Assembly: GCA_030620125.1 (NCBI GenBank)
Contig: JAUXFI010000080.1
Coordinates: forward strand, 1 to 8,278
Length of the DNA: 8,278 bases
DNA from: Anaerolineae bacterium
GTDB taxonomy: Bacteria > Chloroflexota > Anaerolineae > B4-G1
Direction of reading: 5' to 3'
The notes under the pieces were generated by a model. That model ran no database searches. It worked only from the letters and a program-made list of their open reading frames with translations, and was not told where the DNA came from. This document shows positions 4,166-8,278 of the stretch, in pieces; the stretch's first letter is position 1; each line of letters opens with the position of its first letter. The translations under genes were made by a program, and so were the position numbers.

Positions 4166-5665
4166 ATGGAAGAACACAATCTACTGGTCGTGAGTGACCT
4201 GCACATGAGTGAGGGGCTAGACCCAGAAAGCGCAAAGTTCTCCCGCCTGGAGGATTTTCTGTGCGATGATGCGTTTGCGCGCTTTTTGCGCTATCACGAA
4301 AAGGTCAGGGAGCAATCTCGCTTTGGTGGCCGGCCGTGGTTGCTGATCATCAATGGCGACCTGTTTGATTTCTTGCAGGTGGTCTCACTGCCGGAGGAGG
4401 GGAGGCTGCTGCGGACTGTCAGAGGGGTGGAATGTCGGAAGGAACTGCGTATCAACGAACAGGACTATGGACTAGGAACGACAGCCGAGGAATCGGAGTG
4501 GAAGCTCAAGCGGATTGCCCAGGGGCACGAACGCTTCTTTGCTGCGTTGGGCTGGTTTGTGGCCCACGGCAATCACGTCGCCATCATCAAGGGCAACCAC
4601 GACGTCGAATTCCACTGGGACAAGGTACGGGAGCGGTTCGTCAAGCAGGTGGGGCGAGGGTACACCCGTGAGCGGCTGCTGCTCGAGTGTGGCCCGCCTG
4701 TCACGTCGGAGGAACTCGAGGCGCGTATACACTTTTATCCCTGGTTCTACCACGAACCTGGGCGGGTCTACGTCGAGCACGGCTGCCAGTACGAAGCGGC
4801 CAACCACTTTCGCGATTATCTCAACCCTGTGCTTCCTGACGATCCTGAACGCATTGAATTGCCGTGGGGAAGCCTCTTTGTGCGTTACCTGTTCAACAAA
4901 GTCGAGGACGTGCATCCATTCGCTGACAACATCAAGCCGGCCACGCGCTACCTGGCGTGGGCGCTCAGGAAGGATCCGGCAGGGACGGCCGAGTTGCTCG
5001 TAACCCGTGGCTGCGTCTTCCTGCGGGCGTTATGGAATATAACGCGCAAGACGGTGGCCTCCGCGCTCTACAGCGCGCGGGCGCAGGACTTGCCCAGGCA
5101 GCAGTCCGGCACTGTTCCCCTGCCGCCGCGCGTGACGTACAAGATCGCCGCGCTGGCACAACGGCGGGTTGACGCTTCGTGGCAGGAATGGGCCGGTTCG
5201 GGCATCCGGGGTTTGCTTTCCGTACTGGTGGCCCTGATCGCAATCATTTTCCTCCTCCTGGCGGGGCTGGCGCTTACCAGGGGCCTGGGGTGGATGACGG
5301 TCGCGTATCTGGGCGCGGCTGTGTTGGCCTACTCCTTACATCGCGCGCTGGAGCGCTGTTTCGCCTATTTCTTCGGCCACAGCTACCTGCTGCGTGTGGC
5401 ACGCGAGTTGGAGCAGATATTGGAGCCTGCTCACTCGGTCCGCTACATCGTCCTGGGCCACGATCACCAGGCTGCCGTGGAGCGGCTGGAACGGGCCTGG
5501 TACGTCAACACCGGGGCCTGGGTGCCGGTCTACGAGCAGGAAGGCCCCCTCGAGGGACAGGAGGAGCTGACCTTTTTCCGCCTGCTCTGGGGATATGAGG
5601 GCACGCCGGAACTGCTGCATTGGGATGATGCAGCAGGTGCGCCAGCGCGGTTGGTGCTGCGGTAG
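4166..5665 (+). CDS. Calcineurin-like metallophosphoesterase with an inserted membrane hairpin
   Basis: This 499-residue protein has the full set of metallophosphoesterase motifs. These are SDLHM (D11, H13), NGDLFDF (D65), GNHD (N144, H145), EHG (H205) and GHDH (H432, H434). These residues bind a two-metal centre that hydrolyses phosphomonoesters, diesters or pyrophosphates; the SDLH opening recalls the LpxH-like branch. Between EHG and GHDH there is an insertion of over 200 residues. It contains a helical region (about 235-345) and two hydrophobic helices at about 349-370 and 376-391, which look like a membrane hairpin with both ends on the same side. The enzyme should therefore be membrane-bound with its active site at the cytoplasmic face; its substrate is unknown. 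The start is ATG 4166 with AGGAGG six bases upstream; an in-frame GTG at 4136 lies inside the promoter and is not used. It is transcribed alone, divergent from the TPR gene and convergent with the polysaccharide operon. Confidence 0.85.
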   Translation: MEEHNLLVVSDLHMSEGLDPESAKFSRLEDFLCDDAFARFLRYHEKVREQSRFGGRPWLLIINGDLFDFLQVVSLPEEGRLLRTVRGVECRKELRINEQDYGLGTTAEESEWKLKRIAQGHERFFAALGWFVAHGNHVAIIKGNHDVEFHWDKVRERFVKQVGRGYTRERLLLECGPPVTSEELEARIHFYPWFYHEPGRVYVEHGCQYEAANHFRDYLNPVLPDDPERIELPWGSLFVRYLFNKVEDVHPFADNIKPATRYLAWALRKDPAGTAELLVTRGCVFLRALWNITRKTVASALYSARAQDLPRQQSGTVPLPPRVTYKIAALAQRRVDASWQEWAGSGIRGLLSVLVALIAIIFLLLAGLALTRGLGWMTVAYLGAAVLAYSLHRALERCFAYFFGHSYLLRVARELEQILEPAHSVRYIVLGHDHQAAVERLERAWYVNTGAWVPVYEQEGPLEGQEELTFFRLLWGYEGTPELLHWDDAAGAPARLVLR

Positions 5666-5671
5666 AATTCG

Positions 5672-5754
5672 GTAGATTGGTAAATTGGGAAACTGGTAAA
5701 TTGGTCACGGCTCCGTCAGCACCAATGTACCAATCTATCAGTCTACCAATCTAC
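5672..5754. repeat. Inverted pair of 8-bp tandem-repeat arrays filling a convergent intergenic gap
   Basis: The left arm 5672-5705 is four 8-bp units (GTAGATTG, GTAAATTG, GGAAACTG, GTAAATTG) plus GT. The right arm 5721-5754, read on the minus strand, is four matching units (GTAGATTG, GTAGACTG, ATAGATTG, GTACATTG) plus GT. The arms are both 34 bases, match at 27 positions, and flank a 15-base spacer (5706-5720). The element starts seven bases after the phosphoesterase stop and ends across the rmlA stop codon. It could fold in RNA from either strand and may act as a two-way terminator or stability element, but there is no following U tract. Confidence 0.8.
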
Positions 5755-6818
5755 AAGATACCGACCTGGCTATGATCGCCTAGGGCCAGTTTGTACGCTT
5801 TCGGCTTGATGGAGGAGCGGGTGAGGGCGACGTTGCGGCCGATGACGCTGTCCTGGATGCGGGCCGGGATGTCGCGGATCAGGCTGTGCTCCAGGACAAT
5901 GGCCCGCTCGATCTCGCTATCCTCAATCACGACGTCGTAGTAGATCGAGGTGAACGGGCCGACGTAGGAGTTGACGATGCGGGTGCGCTCGCCGATGATG
6001 GTCGGGCCACGGATGACGCTGTTGATGATCTCCGCTCCCTTCTGGATGATGACGCGGCCATCCACCTCCGAGTCGCGATCCACGTAGCCCTCGATCGTCG
6101 GCGTTAGTTCCTCCAACACCAGGCCGTTGGCCTCCAAAAGCTCCCCCGCCTCGCCCGTATCAATCCACCAGCCCTGATGGACATAGGGATAGACCTGGTA
6201 GTCGTGTTCCACCAGCCATTGGATGGCGTCGGTGATCTCCAGCTCGCCCCGCCAGGAGGGTGCGATACTATCCACTGCCTCGTGGATGTGATGGTCGAAC
6301 ATGTAGATGCCGACCAGCGCCAGGTCGGAGGGCGGCTGCTTTGGTTTTTCGACCAGCCGCACGATGCGCCCATCCCCGTTCAGTTCGGCCACTCCGTATC
6401 GCTCTGGATGTACTACTCGCGTGAGGACGATCTGGCTGTTCCAGTCGCTCTCGGCGAACTGTTTGATGAGCTCCGAGATGCCTCCCTGAATGACGTTGTC
6501 GCCCAGGAACATTACGAAACGCTCGTCGCCCAAAAAGTCACGACTCACCTTGACAGCGTGGGCTAGTCCCTGGGGCTGCTCCTGGTGGATGTAGGTGATC
6601 TTGGCGTCCCATCTCTCGCCCCGTCCGACGGCGGCCTTAATCTTTCCAGCGGTGTCGCCGACGACGATGCCGATGTCGGTGATGCCGGCGTCGCGGATAG
6701 CCTCGACGACGCGGAAGAGCACCGGTTTGTTGGCGACGGGGATGAGTTGCTTGGCGTTGGTATAAGTCAGCGGCCAGAGACGGGTGCCTTTGCCCCCGCT
6801 GAGTATCAGACCTTTCAT
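5751..6818 (-). CDS. rmlA: Glucose-1-phosphate thymidylyltransferase, long form (RmlA-like)
   Basis: This 355-residue cytoplasmic sugar-nucleotidyltransferase would make dTDP-glucose from dTTP and glucose-1-phosphate, the first step toward dTDP-rhamnose and related sugars. The nucleotide-binding signature GGKGTRLWPLT (residues 8-18) and K23 are followed by QGLAHAV (83-89), GDN with metal-binding D107, EKPK with K158, GELEITDAIQ (191-200) and WIDTG with D220. Residues about 240-340 form a left-handed beta-helix-like tail of short hexapeptide-type repeats (IIGERTRIVNSYVGP). Such a tail marks the long RmlA/StrD-type form and is absent from the ~290-residue classical RmlA. The start ATG lies four bases after the upstream ATPase stop. 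Its AGGAGG site, eleven bases away, lies inside that gene's last codons, so the two are probably translationally coupled. Specificity for dTTP over other nucleotides is inferred. No rmlB, rmlC or rmlD is in the window. Confidence 0.85.
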   Translation of the reverse strand: MKGLILSGGKGTRLWPLTYTNAKQLIPVANKPVLFRVVEAIRDAGITDIGIVVGDTAGKIKAAVGRGERWDAKITYIHQEQPQGLAHAVKVSRDFLGDERFVMFLGDNVIQGGISELIKQFAESDWNSQIVLTRVVHPERYGVAELNGDGRIVRLVEKPKQPPSDLALVGIYMFDHHIHEAVDSIAPSWRGELEITDAIQWLVEHDYQVYPYVHQGWWIDTGEAGELLEANGLVLEELTPTIEGYVDRDSEVDGRVIIQKGAEIINSVIRGPTIIGERTRIVNSYVGPFTSIYYDVVIEDSEIERAIVLEHSLIRDIPARIQDSVIGRNVALTRSSIKPKAYKLALGDHSQVGIL

Positions 6819-6822
6819 TTGC

Positions 6823-7482
6823 TCAATATCCTCCTAGTGTTACATCGTGTGGCGCGTTGTTCAACACAGCTCCCAGGATGCGGACGTGTACCCTCTCCAG
6901 TAATTCCCTGGCTCGTTGGGCGTGCTCTCGCCGGGTGCGTCCGGCGCAAACTACCAACAGCACACCGTCCACCTTGGTGCCCAGCACGGCGGCGTCGGTC
7001 ACGGCGATAACGGGCGGCGCGTCGAAGAGAATGACGTCGGCACGCGCCTTGAGCGCGGCGATGACCTGCTCCATCTTGCGCGAGCCGAGGATATCGGCCG
7101 GGTTGGGGGGCAGCGGGCCGCTGGGCACCAGCCACAGGTTATCCACGCCGACGTCCATCAGCGGTGGATCGTCCAGCGCTGTCTCCTCGACGATCATGGT
7201 TGTCAGCCCCCGGTCGTTCGCGACGCCAAAGATCTCGTGCAGGCCAGGGCGGCGCAGGTCGGCGTCCACCAGGACAGTGCGCCTCTCTCCCTGCGCCATC
7301 GTGACCGCCAGGTTGGCCAGGACGGTTGACTTGCCCTCGCCTGGCGCGGCCGAGGTGACGATCATGGTCTCAATGGGTTTGTCGAGCGCAGCGAAGGTCA
7401 GATTGGTGCGCAGCGTGCGGTAGGCCTCCGCTGCCGGACTGCGAGGGTCGGTCAGGGTAATCAGATCAGGTTGTTCAGGCAT
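6823..7482 (-). CDS. CapB/CpsD-type polysaccharide P-loop ATPase (BY-kinase family)
   Basis: This 219-residue cytoplasmic ATPase belongs to the bacterial tyrosine kinase-like family that partners Wzz/CapA membrane proteins in capsule or exopolysaccharide assembly. Residues 15-27 (SPAAEAYRTLRTN) match the conserved N-terminal interaction helix. Walker A is APGEGKST (46-53), Walker A' is VLVDADLRRP (70-79) and Walker B is ILFDAPP (151-157). These are the diagnostic BY-kinase set. The usual C-terminal tyrosine cluster is missing: the protein ends LGGY with a single terminal Tyr. It may act as an ATPase or kinase with little autophosphorylation. The start ATG has GAGG six bases upstream, and the gene lies 17 bases after the Wzz-like gene. 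Its last codons (CTAGGAGGATATTGA) contain the rmlA ribosome site. Confidence 0.88.
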   Translation of the reverse strand: MPEQPDLITLTDPRSPAAEAYRTLRTNLTFAALDKPIETMIVTSAAPGEGKSTVLANLAVTMAQGERRTVLVDADLRRPGLHEIFGVANDRGLTTMIVEETALDDPPLMDVGVDNLWLVPSGPLPPNPADILGSRKMEQVIAALKARADVILFDAPPVIAVTDAAVLGTKVDGVLLVVCAGRTRREHAQRARELLERVHVRILGAVLNNAPHDVTLGGY

Positions 7483-7499
7483 AAGTTACCTCTTGGTTG

Positions 7500-8159
7500 T
7501 CATTCGGTGGAAGGTATAGCGCCCATTACGGTCAGGTTCAGTTGGCGTTCCAGTTCCTGGGGGGTGCGGACGATGCCCGCCTCAAGCCACTCCAGGAAAA
7601 AGATGATCACGCCTGCAATGACCAGCCCAAAGACGGAGCCGGCGGCCAGGAGGAGCTTTTTACTTGGAGGCCACGACTGAACGTAGTGGAGTTCTTCGTC
7701 GCGCAATTCGGCGTAGACACGGTCTTCCTTGCGCTGCCCGGCGTTCTTGTCATTGCGCCACTGGACGAGCAGGTTTGCCCAGGCACCAGCGATGTCGTTG
7801 GCCTGGTTGCCATCATAGTCCTCGACCTCAATTTTAATCACCATGCGGTCGTCCTCGGCGGCGAAATGGGCTCTGCTGCGCAACTGATCGGGTTTCATCG
7901 GCAATTGTAGCTCGTCAATCACTTCCTGTGCCTTTTGGTTAGAGTCTATCACGGTCATATAGGTGCGCAAGAGCATTTTGGCCGACTGGGCCAGACCCCA
8001 ATCCGGTCTTGCTGGCTCAATGATGACCTCGACGGTGGATGTGTATTCACGAGGTTGAAGTTCACCAAAGACGTAGGCGCTGCCGGCGGTCAGTAGAATG
8101 GCGACGACGATGATCCACCAGCGTTTGCGCAGAATACGAGTGTAATCTCCAAGTTCCAT
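7500..8159 (-). CDS. Wzz/CapA-type polysaccharide chain-length and export membrane protein
   Basis: This 219-residue inner-membrane protein has a Wzz-like layout. A short cytoplasmic N-terminus (MELGDYTRILRKRW) precedes transmembrane helix 1 (about 14-33). An extracytoplasmic domain (about 34-165) follows, starting with the conserved EYTSTVEVIIEP strand. It ends with a proline-rich WPPSKK just before helix 2 (about 169-190). The cytoplasmic tail (EWLEAGIVRTPQELERQLNL) ends in VMGAIPSTE. This tail, with its RTPQELERQLNLTVMGAIP wording, is typical of proteins that contact and activate the CapB/CpsD ATPase, which is encoded next. The protein would set polymer length or form part of the exporter. 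The start is ATG 8159 with AAGGAG seven bases upstream. It is the first gene of the minus-strand unit visible here. The extracytoplasmic domain is short, as in Gram-positive-type split systems. Confidence 0.85.
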   Translation of the reverse strand: MELGDYTRILRKRWWIIVVAILLTAGSAYVFGELQPREYTSTVEVIIEPARPDWGLAQSAKMLLRTYMTVIDSNQKAQEVIDELQLPMKPDQLRSRAHFAAEDDRMVIKIEVEDYDGNQANDIAGAWANLLVQWRNDKNAGQRKEDRVYAELRDEELHYVQSWPPSKKLLLAAGSVFGLVIAGVIIFFLEWLEAGIVRTPQELERQLNLTVMGAIPSTE

Positions 8160-8219
8160 TTGTCATCTCCTTAGTACTACAACGAGACTTCACAATCCTG
8201 TGTCATTCTGAGCTACGCA

Positions 8220-8235
8220 TGGCGCATTCGCGCCA
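8220..8235. repeat. Perfect 6-bp inverted repeat TGGCGC-N4-GCGCCA upstream of the polysaccharide operon
   Basis: TGGCGC (8220-8225) and GCGCCA (8230-8235) are perfect complements around ATTC. The site is about 60 bases upstream of the Wzz-like start codon, in the leader or promoter region. It could be an operator half-site pair or a small RNA hairpin. No T tract follows on either strand, so a terminator is unlikely. Confidence 0.4.
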
Positions 8236-8245
8236 CTCATTGTGC

Positions 8246-8266
8246 AAGAAACGACATTTGTTTCTT
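8246..8266. repeat. Perfect 7-bp inverted repeat AAGAAAC-N7-GTTTCTT
   Basis: AAGAAAC (8246-8252) and GTTTCTT (8260-8266) are perfect complements around a 7-base spacer, about 90 bases upstream of the Wzz-like gene. The 21-base dyad with a helical-turn spacing between half-sites would suit a dimeric repressor or activator. It could also be a weak terminator of an upstream gene beyond the window. I could not place a convincing promoter for the operon in 8160-8278. Confidence 0.35.
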
Positions 8267-8278
8267 AGTAGCGACCAA

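Noticed and set aside
5672..5754. CRISPR array
   Set aside because: The units are 8 bases with no spacers and are arranged as an inverted pair, which does not fit a CRISPR array.

Overview
The window looks bacterial, GC-rich, and most like a Chloroflexota (Anaerolineae-type) genome fragment, possibly metagenome-derived. That placement is inference. It rests on the Thr/Pro-rich linkers of a zinc-ribbon/TPR/beta-propeller membrane protein, a split CapA/CapB-type polysaccharide pair, the long form of RmlA, and tRNA genes without an encoded CCA. No rRNA or other strong taxonomic marker is present.

Layout, left to right. (1) 1-758: a radical SAM protein of the COG0731 (wyosine-synthase-like) group, broken by a near-perfect 185-bp inverted repeat. 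The minus strand of 1-263 encodes the middle of the protein, and the plus strand of 264-758 encodes an overlapping middle plus the true C-terminus. This is a fold-back: either an assembly/amplification chimera or a real inverted duplication. (2) 759-931: convergent gap with a possible degenerate reading frame. (3) 932-1609, minus: HAD hydrolase resembling pyrimidine 5'-nucleotidases. (4) 1717-2183, minus: tRNA operon Pro(TGG)-Gly(TCC)-Ile2(CAT)-Gln(TTG), with a strong sigma70-type promoter at its head and a hairpin at its end. (5) 2186-4012, minus: zinc ribbon-TM-TPR-TolB-like propeller protein. (6) 4013-4165: divergent promoter region with a good promoter on each strand. (7) 4166-5665, plus: metallophosphoesterase with a two-helix membrane hairpin inserted before its last metal-binding motif. 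(8) 5666-5750: convergent gap almost filled by two inverted arrays of 8-bp repeats. (9) 5751-8159, minus: exopolysaccharide operon, transcribed Wzz/CapA-like chain-length protein, then CapB/CpsD-like ATPase, then a long-form RmlA nucleotidyltransferase, with tight spacing and clear Shine-Dalgarno sites. (10) 8160-8278: operon leader with two perfect short inverted repeats.

How the genes work together: only the last three form an evident functional unit. The Wzz-like membrane protein and its cytoplasmic P-loop partner would control polymer length or export, and RmlA would supply a dTDP-sugar precursor. The tRNA operon, HAD hydrolase, TPR-propeller protein and phosphoesterase appear to be independent transcription units. 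I found no CRISPR array, transposase, phage module or defence system. The items most worth a second look are the fold-back at the left edge, the membrane-split phosphoesterase and the inverted 8-bp repeat element. None of them amounts to clear evidence of a new system.
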